64,000 nt of DNA from Cucumis sativus (taxonomy: Eukaryota; Streptophyta; Magnoliopsida; Cucurbitales; Cucurbitaceae), in the NCBI RefSeq assembly GCF_000004075.3, contig NC_026656.2, positions 17,246,607-17,310,606 of the forward strand, given 5' to 3'. The notes under the pieces are model-generated. The model made no database searches and was not told where the DNA came from. It saw only the letters and a list, made by a program, of their open reading frames with translations. Below are positions 37,389-49,370 of the stretch, piece by piece. Both the position numbers and the translations under genes were made by a program. Each line of letters opens with the position of its first letter. Position 1 is the first letter of the stretch.

Positions 37389-39627
37389 TTACAAGATTTC
37401 AAGACAGTTAGTAAAATGGGATTTAGAAGCATTAAGATCCCTTTAATTATGTTTAATGAATTGCTAAAAATAAGAATTTAGTATTTATTGTACTTTGTTT
37501 CATTCATTAAGTTTGCAATATTATGATCATATAATATATAGTTACAATATTTTATCACTTTCTTTTTTCTCTATACACTATTTTGGCAGCAAAAATATTG
37601 GTTTGAAATCAATAATACATCCCAAGTGCTTATTGTAACTCATATCTATTATATAAATTATAAAATTACATGACAATAAAAGTTTCCAACTATTTTTCAC
37701 ACATTATTTAAGTTAAATTGTTTTTTTTACACGGAAGAAATAAATTATTATTTATACATACATACATATATAATTAATCTTTAAAATACTGCTCAATAAT
37801 CTATCTCATATATTATTATAAAATGAAACTATAAAAAATCCAATCTTTAAACATGTTTATATCCATGACAATATGATACATTATACACAAATCCAACAAA
37901 TTTAGAAACACCATATTATAAAAACTAAAATACGAAAATCTCAACATAAAAAATATTAAGAAAGTGATAATTGTAACAATAATAATACTTTTAAATAAAG
38001 AGGAATGAAAATATTAACTATTGTACTTTTAAAAATATATATCAGAAGTTTTTTATGTTATGGTAATTGTTATTTTTATAAGGAAGTAAAACAAACTACC
38101 CATTTGAATAATTAAAATAAAATCCTACATATATTTCAACTTATTTGTTAATGGAGAAAAATAAAAATTAATGAGTTAAATCTTAACAAAGTATCCTATT
38201 AATCAAGATTAAAATTCTATAACCACACCCATTTTAAGAGTCCTGCTTTGGCAAAAATCAACTCAACCAAAACCCACTATGACCCTCATGAAATCTCTTG
38301 CTGTTGTCATTATTATGTGAAAAGGAGTATTTTTATTAATTCATTACTATAATATAATATATTTATTGATGTGTAAAACTATAATAACTATCGATTCAAT
38401 TGTTTATTTGCTATTTAAAAAAATTAATCACAACCACATCTAATTTTAAAAGAAAATTTAAATAATAAGCATACATATAATAATGATTAAGATGGAGAAA
38501 AAAAAATCTTATAAATTTTTTAATTTAGTAAAACGTATAATTATTACGATCGCACCATTTAGAATAAAATTAATGATAAACTTGGTAACTTATCATAACT
38601 ATACTAAATAAAATAAAATTATAATAATATTAAAATGAATTGTTTGTAAATTTGTCAAATCATCAATTCTGGTTTAACATTTGTTTATTAACCATTAGTC
38701 AAAACCCCATAATCACATTAACAATGGCCATCATATTAAAATTTAAACATGTGGTTGACATCGAGTTTTTGTGGCATGCTACCAAAGCAAATCTCATTTT
38801 AGAATTAGAGAATATAAGAAGATGGAAAACCATGTAATTGAAGAGTTGAGGAAAGATTATAGGGAGGTGGTCATTGAGTTACTTTTCATGACAAGTAAAC
38901 ATACCCTTACAACTATTCATTATTGTTCCTAAATATGGGGTATATAAGCTTGTTTTTGTGGGTTTTAACTTTTTAATAATTCTGTATGTAAAATTGTGTT
39001 GACAGCATTGCAATAAAAAAAAAGAGAGCAAAGTCGAACCAAAACTTAAAAGAAACATGCTGGGATTAACATGATGAACAAAACGTATTGAAACGTCCTC
39101 TAAAATGGATCAAATCTCATTAGGTCATCTAAGTCTTTCTCGCCTAATATTAACATAAAAAACAAAGAGTGTTGTTACGTCTTCCCAAGTTGCCTGCCTC
39201 CGTTTCCATTCGTTGTTGATTATATTATAATATGAACAAATAAGATAGAATGAAAAAAGATGTTTTGTAATGCCAACATACTATAAAAAACAAAATTAAT
39301 AACATATGATAAACATATTAGAAAACATTATATTTTAAGGACCCACATAATTGAAAGAGACATGGACATGGACAGTTCCACCTACACGATCTTCTAGACT
39401 ACCATCGAAATATGAACAAAACCTCAACTGGGTAAAGCTGAAATAGAGCATAGAATATCAAAGAAACCCCTAGGAAGTGATGGATAGTCAGTTAAACAAG
39501 GTGGATGATCTGAGATGAGCCCTTGTACGACGACATAAAGACTGCTCCCAACCTCCAACGCAACACCCGTCATCATTTTGAGTTCTGTTTCTGATTTTTT
39601 GTACAGTTTGGTGCGGCGGTGTGTTGA
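37389..39627. other. AT-rich spacer between convergent CEP-like and TEL genes
   Basis: No gene is supportable over about 2.2 kb; the base composition is very AT-rich with short runs of A and T. The ends are presumed 3' UTRs. Confidence 0.6.
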
Positions 39628-42234
39628 TCACCCATCTTCTGATCTCTTGCTGTCTCCTTCCTCATCACCATTATCACCACCGCCACACGGCACTAGCTCC
39701 AACGATTGATCAGCGGCTGTGGTATCACCCAGCCGATCTTCATGGCCACCAATTTCACCTGTTGATGTATGTGCACCAACAACATGAACGTTACCGGCGA
39801 CGGGGAGCGGCTCTGTTAGTTGAATACCATCACGAGGAGGCGAAAACACCACCGGCAACTCATACTCATCCATTTCGCTCGGAAATTTAGAGTTCTTAAA
39901 ATGTTCCTTGAGTGCTTCTAACCCCTATTAAACACAAAAACCAAAACAGTTTTTATAAGATCGATAACTTTGATAATTAATGGGGCAAACGAATCATATA
40001 CCTATGACCCACCCACCACACACCTGAAGTCTAGCGTAGGTAACTTGGCAGATTTTCCTGGAGTTGAAGACTTGCCATGCTTGAAGATGGAAAGCTTTGT
40101 ACAGTCTCCAAGCTCCTTGGGGGGAGGTCATATTCACAAACCCATATCCAACGTTGCATTTATTGCTGCAGTTTGAAAGAGGGAAAAAAAAAAAAAACAA
40201 GAAATTTGTATTAATCATTAAATAAACATGTATTCTATGAAAGTCAGACCAAAAAATGACAAATGAAGAAAGAAAGATAATCACATGAAGTCAATTGGAA
40301 GATATACGAAATCATAGGAGGACAAAGGCAGTCCTTTGCCATCGTTGTTTATCTCCTCGTTGCACTCCATGCAGTGCTTGTCCAGAGTCTTCAACAATAA
40401 CTTCAGACTGCCAATTTTATGTTCATTTCCATTAGTCCATGACTTACATTTATAATTTCTTGAAAGAAATATAACTTTTAGGCCAGTTCAGAAATCCTTC
40501 TGTCGTTTGCTTCAAAATGGAAACGTGTTTTTTTTTAGTCCCTAGAGTTTGACTAGGTTTGAAAACGTTTTTCAAGAAAATTATTGAGCTCGTTTCTTAG
40601 AAATAGAAATATACATAAAGAATGGAAAAAGAAAACTCACTTGTACTTGTTGGGTATGTTCTTAATCATAACAGTGGTTCTGCAATCTCTGCAATCCGAT
40701 GCTTCTGGTTCCATGGTGTTTTCGCTTATTAAGAAACACGGGTCAGATTTCCTCAAGAAACTATTTTTCCTCAACCTAATACTAATCCTGGGTTGAGGAG
40801 ACACTTCTTGTTTTGAGCTGGTTACCGATTTCCTATTGATGATCTTCTTTGAATTCATCCTCCTCCAAGTGCCAACGGAACCTCTTCTTTCAATTTCATT
40901 TACAATATTTCCACTGCAATTCAATGGATGTAACTTATCCACTAGTGTATCCGCGTAAGTTAATCTCCGGGCATTCATACATTGCACCTTCTTGGGAGAA
41001 AGTTGAGATTCCGAATAGGATGAGCGATGTGGGGGGTCGTTGAAACGACCAGATAGCTTCCAAGGCCGAGCCGGAAGAGGCTGCTGGTGTTGTCTAGCGC
41101 CTAATTTTCCGGAGGCGATCATGGGGTTGAAGAATTTTCGGCCACTTCCACCGGGACGGCTGAACTCAACGACGACCGGTTTGCCATGAATTTCCTTACC
41201 GTTCATCTCTTTAACAGCCATCGCGGCATCTCTGACATCAAAAAACTCAACGAACCGTTGATGCTTCTTCAATGGCGTCTCCCTAACGTCCTTTACAGGG
41301 CCTTGCTCCAAAGAAAAAGGAATCAGAAAAGCGAAGCAGGAAAAGAAAATACAAAAAAAAAAAAAACCCTCCCCCCTCGCACACTAAAAAAAACAACAAA
41401 AGAATTACTGTATAATCATCAAAAGGCATCTGACAGAGACCATAAAGTAAGAAAAGAGTTGGCATCGGATTTAATAACATGAGCCCCACAAGCGTCCCCA
41501 CCGAAACGAGAAAGAAAATTACCAAAACGCTCGAAGATTTCCTTAAGAGTAGAAGCGCAGACACCCAAATCTAAGTTGAAAACAACGATCGTGCCCTGGT
41601 TGTTCCCGTCCGGTACGGCGGCGTTACTCGTCGGAATAACAAATTCAGCCCACACATCACAGCCACCGATTAGGGCACGAGCCAACCGTGGCGGTGTGTC
41701 GAAATTGTTCTGCAAAAACCTAGAATGTTGATTACGAAATTGTTTTCGACGCATCAAATTTTGGCTCCTCATCTTACGAAAAGCTTTTTCTGCATGCCTC
41801 AGATCATAATAATGCACCGTCAAGATTCCATTCCTGATTCTCTCCATCTGAACCCCTCTAACATCCCCAAAGCATTCCAAATCCCTTCGCACAACCGACT
41901 CGCTGACGTCACTCGGTACCGCACTCAGTAACAGCGACCGAGTCGGAGAGGACGACAGAGGCTGAACCTCCGGCACCGCAATATCCTCCACTGGATTAAC
42001 AAACGCCGTATTAAAATCAATCGGAAAATTAGGAGAACGCGTTAACACCGAATTACAAAACGGTTCCACTTGCAGTTCATTAGTCGACGGTGGAAACGGA
42101 GTTCCGAACGAATAGTAAACATGACGGACCGGCGGCCCGAACAAAGCGGGCAGGTTAGTAACGTATCCTGGTCTGAACTCTTGAGCAGCCGGGTCCAAAC
42201 TTTTCTGAAGGCGGATTACACCAGTTTCTCCCAT
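39628..42234 (-). CDS. TEL: Terminal ear1/Mei2-like RNA-binding protein
   Basis: TE1/TEL proteins are plant Mei2-type RNA-binding proteins active in shoot meristems and leaf initiation timing. Five minus-strand exons close to 644 residues: 42234-41523, 41301-40641, 40407-40285, 40165-40024, 39924-39628. RRM1 is about residues 99-160 ([20 protein letters not shown]). RRM2 is about 214-290 ([12 protein letters not shown], then [12 protein letters not shown] and [13 protein letters not shown]). The Mei2-type RRM3 starts near residue 446 ([13 protein letters not shown]), with [39 protein letters not shown] and [11 protein letters not shown]. The tail ([12 protein letters not shown]) is typical. 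At the exon 3/4 junction the split codon gives Ile (DFINKC), where I expect Asn or Lys in relatives. Confidence 0.92.
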
Positions 42235-45200
42235 GACCGACGTAATCGCTTAAAACGAACGCCGGCTGAAAAACCCGGCGGATAAAACCTGGGGTCAGAC
42301 AAGTCGTATTCCGACGAAAAGATTATCTCCAGAGAAAAGAATAAACCCTAAATAATTCCGATGAACAAAATAAGAAAAAAAATAAGAAGAAGATGGGTTT
42401 GTTTGGGTGTTTGCTGAATGAGCACACATCCGTTTTGAAGTAGCAGAAGGGTTGCTCAAAGAGAGCGATATGGAATGAAAGTGACCTTAAAGTGTAATTA
42501 CAAAATTACCCTTGAGAGGTAATGGGAAAGAAAGAAAAAAAAAAAAAAAAAGAACCGTACGAATGTTTGGGAAGGGCAAGGAAAGGGACAAAAAGGTAGA
42601 ACCGCCACGTATCTCCGTCGCGCGTTTGCCCAATGTCAAATAATATAATATAATACTTTATATGTATTTCATTTCCCTCTTTCCTTTTATTTCCCTTTAT
42701 ATATTTTTTGTATCTTTTTTCCCTAATTGCTTTGTTTTTCCTTTTTCTTTCTTCTTTTTCTTCATACATTTATTTCATTTGTCCGACTCCTCGTTTTTCT
42801 TCCCTCTTCTCTTCAACTTTCAAGGCACCCCTTCTTATTGTTATCTTTACTTAATCCTTCTTTTTCAATATATTATATTTATTATTTACCCCTTTTCTTT
42901 TTTACTATTTACACTATATAAATAAACTTTAATATCGGTTTTTTTAACATGATTCATACTTCACAACAACTACCTACAGGGAGAATACAATACTTAATAC
43001 TACACTTACTTCTAGTTCTTTGTTATCGATGCAATTATGGGAAATGTGTAGATTCAACGAAATGAATGGCTAAATGTTTATGGGAAAAAAGAGGGAAGAG
43101 AGAGAGAGAAAGAACTGTATTGTTTAAGCAAATATAGTATAGAGGTGAGGAAAAGAGAAATGTAAAAGGGGTGTTGTGTTGAGTGAGAAGCTTGTTGGAG
43201 GGTACATAGCCCTAGGAATGTAGGGGACTTTTGTGGAGAGTATAGGGGAAGGGCAGCTATGGCATTCCATTGCTACTGAAAAGGGTCAGATATAGCCTAC
43301 CAAATCCCTCTCTCCCTCCCTTCCATTCCATTCCATTCCATTGCTTTATTTTCTCTTTTCCTTTTTCCTTTTTCTGGATCCTCTCTCTCTCTCTCTCCCA
43401 ACTTGGAATTGGAATTTCGATGGACTTCCCAACCTATCACTCTCCTTTCACCCTTCACTTTATTGTTTTCTTTTTTCTTCCCTAATCTCAAATATTATTT
43501 ACTTCTATCAGATGAAAAAATGTGGGAATAGTATAAGTTATAGTGCAAACTCATGCCTACTCTATTATATTTTATTTTACTTTCTAAAGATACATAAAGT
43601 GAACCAAAAATATATTTTGTTTTTTGAAAAATAGTTACCCAATAAGTATTAGTTGCTTTTCTGTATTTCTTATTTATCAAAATTTGTATGTAAAGAAAAA
43701 TGTGTTTATTAAAATGTATTAGGTTGAATATTTATTATGAGGTCGCCCCAGGTTTATTAGTGAAGGCTTATTAGAAGACATATGGTACAAGACACGTGTA
43801 CACCAAAATAATATATTGTTAAATCCACAGGTAGTACACTCTTAACCAAACAAATTTAAAAAAAAAGCAAGTGTTCTTTTTAAGAAGAATTCCCTCAATT
43901 TTACCACAAATAATTTGTCCACCTCGATATTTTTTTAGAATATGGTTATAAAAATATTCCTATGTTCATCCACCAATTATCAAACTAAAACAATTATGAG
44001 TCTTTTTTAGAATATGCGGACTCGTGTCTAAAAATAGATATATCATTAGGTATGGTTTAATTTTAGGCAAAGGTGATTATTCGATCATCAATACTTCCAA
44101 ACAGCCCGTTATTAATTCTCTGACAATGGGAAGTAATTAAAAAACAATTTGTCATTCGAATTTTTGCATTATAATATCAAAGCAGAAAAAAGAAAAAGTA
44201 ATTAATTAACTAATTTGGGTTAATTAGAATGTAATTAAGGAGGGAAACGAGGGAAAATATAAAAAGGAAAGGTGGGTAGCAATTTAGGATGGTGTGTCTG
44301 TATTTGTGTTCCCCATTGACACTATGAACGATAATTAATTAGGTGATGGGCCACGTACTATCTCTCTCTCTCTAAAAAGCTACGTTGCTTTTGTTCTCCA
44401 CCCACACCCTGTTTTCTGGAGCTTCATGCCCAACATTACAACTATACGACAATTTTAATATTTAATTATCACTATGTCCCACTTCAAACCAGCATTATTT
44501 TTTAAAAAATAAAGTAGCACATTGATTGATAAACAAAATATTTCATATACTATATGCAATCGATCTTATAGAACTGATCAAATTATATTCCGCCTGCCTG
44601 CCATGCCCATGCATCCATCGCTGCTTACACCCTCTTTTTTAAATCTGTCGCTCGTCCCACCTCTCTTGAATCCGTCCAAGCTTTCAAATTCGTCTAACAC
44701 TGAGTTTGTGGTTATGTGTAACTCTCATGATCTCAAGGTAGTGGAGCATTTTTGTTAGCTTAACTGGTAACCATAAAATATGGGAATATGGGTTTTTCTT
44801 TCTTGGGCTACGTTTGAGTCACCGTCATCGTGGAAGAAAAGAAGAGTAAAAATCGATGAGAAGCTTTGAAGGATAAAACGACGTGTACATGCACACAGAA
44901 AAACACGTATTGAATATGCTAGTAGTAGTAATATATGTACTAAAAAATATATAAATATGCATTGCATGTATTGTCAAGTATGTAATATACGATTTGTCTT
45001 GTTCATGTAGTACTTATCAAATATAACTACATTGTTTTTATTAAAAATATTTAATATCTTTATCAAATATATTGTTATGCATATCAACCATATATGTGGG
45101 ATATATGTTATTAATTAACATTTCTATGTATATTCGACAGCAATGAAGAAATTAGAAGGGAAGGGGGTGGTAGCAACAAACCTTGATAATTTGTGAAGTG

Positions 45201-46111
45201 AAGTGTGCAAGATTTAAAGTTGTATTTCACCTTGTGAAATTGGATTGGACTTGTGTGTTTTACCATTTTTGCAAAACTCTCAAAATATAACTTTTTAGGC
45301 CTAATTCGGTAGAATATTCTCGTAGAATCCTTTCATTTCAAACAATATATATGTACATAGAAAATCTCTAGATTAGATTTATTTGCTAGATATAGAGATA
45401 TCCATCTTTCCTCTGGAATCCCAAATACATATAATTAGACGATTTCATACCACATTTTATTTTGTTTCATTAAGAAGTTTAAGATTATGTACAATCATAT
45501 GTAACTGAAGTGAGATTCATGGTCATGGTGGAGAACCATTAAAGTCTTTAATTGAAATCTTTCTTAAAATATATTTAACTTATTTTTTTGTAAATATCAA
45601 AGACATTACTCCAAAACGAGCATAAAAAATACTAAAAGGAAGAAGAATATTCTGGGTGTGAAAGAATTATAAATGGAATAATGAGAAATGAGATGACCCA
45701 TGCATGCAAGCTGGCTCATGCATGTAGGCTTTAGCTGCTGCCTAGTTGCAACCATATATTATAATGTATAATAATAAGTCGACTGGGGAGTGCGTAAAAC
45801 AGAAGGGACTGAGGCAGACTCATCGCCAAAACTCATCTTACACACATACAATCAAATCCTATATGTAGAGGCTACGCTGCTGCTGCACATTTTGAATTTT
45901 ATGACTCATTTCCTCTGAACTCACTCCTTACTGGCATTAATATTAATATTATTATAATTATGTTGGGATCAGGTTTACCCATGCTAAAGTTATTAAACAG
46001 CATATAATTACATTTTGGAGCACACTGCAGTTAGCAAAATAAAGTCCAGATAGACCTCCACCTATCTAACATTTAAAGGAAGGCCTACTCCTACTCCTAC
46101 TCTATACTCTC

Positions 46112-46155
<44 letters not shown>

Positions 46156-46674
46156 ATAGCTGCACAAATGCCAATTCTATTATAAACCCTCAGTTCCAAA
46201 TCAACTGATCATCATTCATTTCTAATGTTACTATATTTGTATGCCATAACAACATAAGAAACAGACCATAAAATATCACTTTTTAGCTTCAAAACCACAC
46301 TCTAATAGAACGATCATCAACCTCAGAAACATTAAAAATGCACAAATCCAAAGATTAATATCTGTTGGTTACTGCAATCTTGGTATAATTGAAATTAATA
46401 TGCGGTAATTTTTTTGTCGTTTAATAATTGATTATGTTAAAGCCATATTATTAATCTTAGAGGTTTAAATTTAATAGTGAATCCAATTGGTGGTTTATGA
46501 AGAGGGAAAAGGGTAAGAAGAAAAGAGAAATAAAAGAGAAAAAAAGTGCAAATTTTACTAACCCTCACTTATTTTAATTTCTTTTATTCAAATTTCCAAT
46601 TGAGAAACAATGGTAAATCATTAAAAATATGAAAGCACGCGACGAGAATCAAATGAAATCTGTCGTCCACTTAA
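42235..46674. other. TEL leader and 4.4-kb AT-rich spacer
   Basis: The first about 250 bp are the TEL leader and promoter. An A-run lies at about 42537-42551, a pyrimidine-rich stretch at about 42680-42900 and a (CT)n run at about 43381-43398. Two RY-like CATGCATG motifs lie at about 45700-45726, and a long palindromic CATA/TA/TATG block at 46111-46156. No gene is supportable. The right end is the AGP 3' flank. Confidence 0.55.
46111..46156. repeat. Palindromic (CATA)n(TA)n(TATG)n repeat
   Basis: CATA units run into a TA run and then into TATG units, so the whole block of about 46 bp is self-complementary around its centre. Confidence 0.85.
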
Positions 46675-47004
46675 TTAGAAGAAGAAGAAAAATCCTGCAA
46701 CGGCGGTAACGGCAGCAGCGGCAGAGAATTCGAGGGCAGAGGCAGCACTGGGAGCTGGAGCAGGGACAAATCCACCTGCTGTAGCACCAGGTCCGCCCAC
46801 AGGGGCTTCAACCACATCCTCGCTGCCGGCGGGTGCATCAGCCCCCTCGGTGTTTCCAATCTCGTTTTCGGCTCCTGGAGCCAATTGAGCTCCAACTCCA
46901 GCGGTGTCAGCAGAGCCCTTGGGAGCTTCGGCAGGTGTGGCTGCGCAGGTGAAGCCGATGACGGCGAAGAGGACCAAAGCAAAGACAACAAATTGGCGTG
47001 CCAT
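46675..47004 (-). CDS. BCP1-like arabinogalactan protein, GPI-anchored
   Basis: Small intronless gene of 109 residues. The signal peptide MARQFVVFALVLFAVIGFTC is followed by Ala. The mature part is rich in Ala, Pro, Gly and acids with scattered AGP glycomodules (TPAEAPKG, LAPG, APAG, EAPVGGP, PAPAPSA). A hydrophobic C-terminus (AAAAVTAVAGFFFFF) follows a small-residue stretch, the layout of a GPI-anchor signal. The start MARQFVVFAL resembles the anther-specific BCP1-like group as I remember it. Predicted cell-surface proteoglycan at the plasma membrane or wall. A TATA box lies about 135 bp upstream. The pollen link is inference. Confidence 0.82.
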   Translation of the reverse strand: MARQFVVFALVLFAVIGFTCAATPAEAPKGSADTAGVGAQLAPGAENEIGNTEGADAPAGSEDVVEAPVGGPGATAGGFVPAPAPSAASALEFSAAAAVTAVAGFFFFF

Positions 47005-47137
47005 TTTTTTGGGTTTTGTTTTGTTTTATGTTGTTTTTGTTTTTGGGTTATTGAAGGAACGTGCAGTTCTTTGAATGAATGTGAAGAACTGCTAAGGAAT
47101 TGTGAAGGTGTGATTTGAAAGTGGGGAGGAGAGGCGT

Positions 47138-47145
47138 TTATATAT
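47138..47145 (-). promoter_or_regulatory. TATA box of the BCP1-like AGP gene
   Basis: On the minus strand TATATAAA lies about 135 bp upstream of the start codon; the predicted leader is about 105 nt. Confidence 0.6.
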
Positions 47146-49112
47146 CTATTGATTGACGATAATCTCGCTTGGGAGTTGAGGATTTTGTTAGCGTTTTGCG
47201 GGAAACCTAAGGCTGTGCGTATTGTGAGCGAAAAGCCATTGAATCCAACTGTTTCTTAAAAATAGGATTTACATAAAAAGGGAAAGTGTTTGTTCAAAAT
47301 ATTTGTTAGTTTTAAAAATAGGATTAATATATATAACGGTGTTTTGTGATCACGATATATCAAATTTATCATTGCTATTTGATTTGGGGTTGATGGTTGT
47401 TTATGAAAATTAATCTTATAACGTTGCATTTTGTCCATAATTTGTGCAATATTAATAGTGTTGTAATACGTGTGGCTATGAGTGCTAAAAGAAAACACTA
47501 GTGTCTAGTTGTTCACAATCATTTTCTTTTTTCAATGCCATGAAACTCCACAAGCTTAATTGATCGACCTTAAATGGTAGGATTTGATTTTTCTTTTTGA
47601 AACACTAGAAACCCCATGAAAACTTTTCTGTTTTATGTTTAGGGTTTGGACCATGCCTTAAGTAACATTAATTGATTTTTTCTCTTTTTTGTATTGACTA
47701 ATAATTCAAATAGCAATAGTTGCATTTGATTGTGTACATGTCACTCTAAGCACCCAAATGCAAATGCAAAAAAAAAAAAAAAAAAAAATAGCAATATAAA
47801 ATAGATTAAGATTTTTTGAAAAACAAGCCTCACCTCTCATTTTTTTCATTACATGTTTTTTATCAATAGTTTAAAACAACAAAGGAAAGGTATGGAATAT
47901 TGAAAAAGTAAATTTGAATAATATAATTTTTACTTTTGAATTAGCTACTGGCACATTGTTTAGTAATGCTTTATTTTTTAAAATTAACTCAATAAACATT
48001 TCTAAACTTTAAAAACTAAAAACACCAACATCAAGAAACTATAATTAAGTATATAACACCATTTTAAAAATATTGTAAATATAACTAAATTGGTAAAAGT
48101 TTATCGGCAAGAATATCATATAAATTTGTGATATATTTACAATTTTTTTAAAATGTTGTTATATTAATTATTATTGATTAAATTAAGTTAATTATAATTG
48201 ATGATCATTTTATGAATAATAATTAATTAATAATATAATAACATTTTTTTTTGTAAATATAGCAAGGTTATTGCTGATAAACTTGTATCACTAATAGATT
48301 TGTATGATCTATCCGTTATAGTTCAATATTTACAATAGGGTCGGTCTATGAGTGATATAATTATATTATTGATAAAATTAGATAAATTTTGCTATATTTG
48401 CAATTTTTTTAAAAATTTGTTGTATCCTTAATTGTTATTGATTTGTATGATCTATCAATTATAGTTCAATATTTACAATAGGGTCGGTCTATTAGTGATG
48501 GACTTCTATTATTGATAGAATTAGATAAATTTTGTTATATTTGCAATTTTTTTAAAATGTTGTTATATACTTAATTATTTTGCTAAATTTGCAACTATCC
48601 ATTATATAATTAGAGAAATTGCAATTGATAACCATTTCAGCAATAAAAATTAAGGATACAACAAAATTTTAAAAAACTGCAAATATAGCAAAACTATCAC
48701 TGATAAACTTCGTATGGTTTATCAGTGATAGAGTAATATTTGTAGCATAGTCTATCGATAATATACTTATATCATTGATAGAATTTTGTTATATTTACAA
48801 ATTTTTTAAAATGTTGATATATACTTAATTATTTTAAATCTAATCGCTAATTAGCAGTTATCCCTTATAATTAACCTTTTCAAAAGGGTAATTATAATGA
48901 ATGGACATTTGAGAAATAATAATTAAGAATATAGGAACATTTAAAAAAAATTGCAAATATAGCAAAACTATCGCCGATAGACTTATATTACTGATAGACT
49001 ATATCATTGATATGATTTGACAAATTTTACTATATTTGCAATTTTTTTAAAATGTTGCTATATACTTAATTATTTTGAATTTAATTGTTAAATTTGCAAC
49101 TATCCATTTTTA
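47146..49112. other. Spacer between divergent AGP and CCT5 genes
   Basis: AT-rich, with a run of about 22 A at 47767-47788. From about 48.04 kb onward it is filled by fold-back repeats described separately. No gene is supportable. Confidence 0.55.
48038..49112. repeat. Cluster of fold-back, MITE-like repeats (about 5 units)
   Basis: A motif like gcaaatatagcaaaa preceded by an A/T-rich arm recurs with its inverted partner (tatatttgcaattttt...aaaatgttg...atacttaatta). Paired arms bound units at about 48040-48172, 48190-48435, 48440-48590, 48646-48836 and 48915-49110. Inside, ctgatagact/atcagtgatag-like segments are also inverted. The third unit repeats the middle of the second at a spacing of 143 bp (shared core around 48301 and 48444). 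No coding capacity is seen. Best described as a non-autonomous inverted-repeat DNA element family, inserted repeatedly or duplicated locally; superfamily not determined. Confidence 0.75.
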
Positions 49113-49135
49113 AAAAACCACGTAACCGGGCGTAA

Positions 49136-49174
49136 TGGCCCAGAACCGCAGCCCAAAACAAGAGGGAGGCCCAT
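49136..49174 (+). promoter_or_regulatory. Site II (TGGGCC/GCCCA) elements of the CCT5 promoter
   Basis: TGGCCCA (49136), AGCCCAA (49150) and GGCCCAT (49168) lie within 40 bp, about 200-235 bp before the CCT5 start codon. Site II motifs bind TCP factors and are typical of plant housekeeping and ribosomal genes. They begin about 25 bp after the last fold-back repeat. Confidence 0.6.
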
Positions 49175-49370
49175 AAAGAGGGAGATGGATTCAATTAGGG
49201 CTTTCTGGAAGGAGGGAAACTCTAAAACCCTCCCGCTACTGTCTCTCCACCAGTTCCATTCCCAATAGCTTCTCTCTGTTCTCTAATTCACGGTCGGAGA
49301 TCCATTTCATAGATATAAACGATCTGGAACTCCTTAATCCTCCCAGAGTTAACCTCTTCTCCACTCAGTC

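Noticed and set aside
37389-39627. Search for a lost KDEL-encoding exon downstream of the CEP-like stop
   Set aside because: Nothing resembling the propeptide or KDEL codons with an acceptor was seen; the short frame at 38640-38837 is unrelated.
43140-43320. Purine-rich then mixed stretch considered as a microRNA precursor
   Set aside because: No long imperfect hairpin by eye and no match to the plant microRNAs I know (miR156, 159, 166, 172, 319, 390, 394, 396).
46671-46991. Alternative minus-strand frame rich in Leu/Pro over the AGP gene
   Set aside because: Frame-shifted shadow; the 109-residue frame has a signal peptide, AGP modules and a GPI signal.
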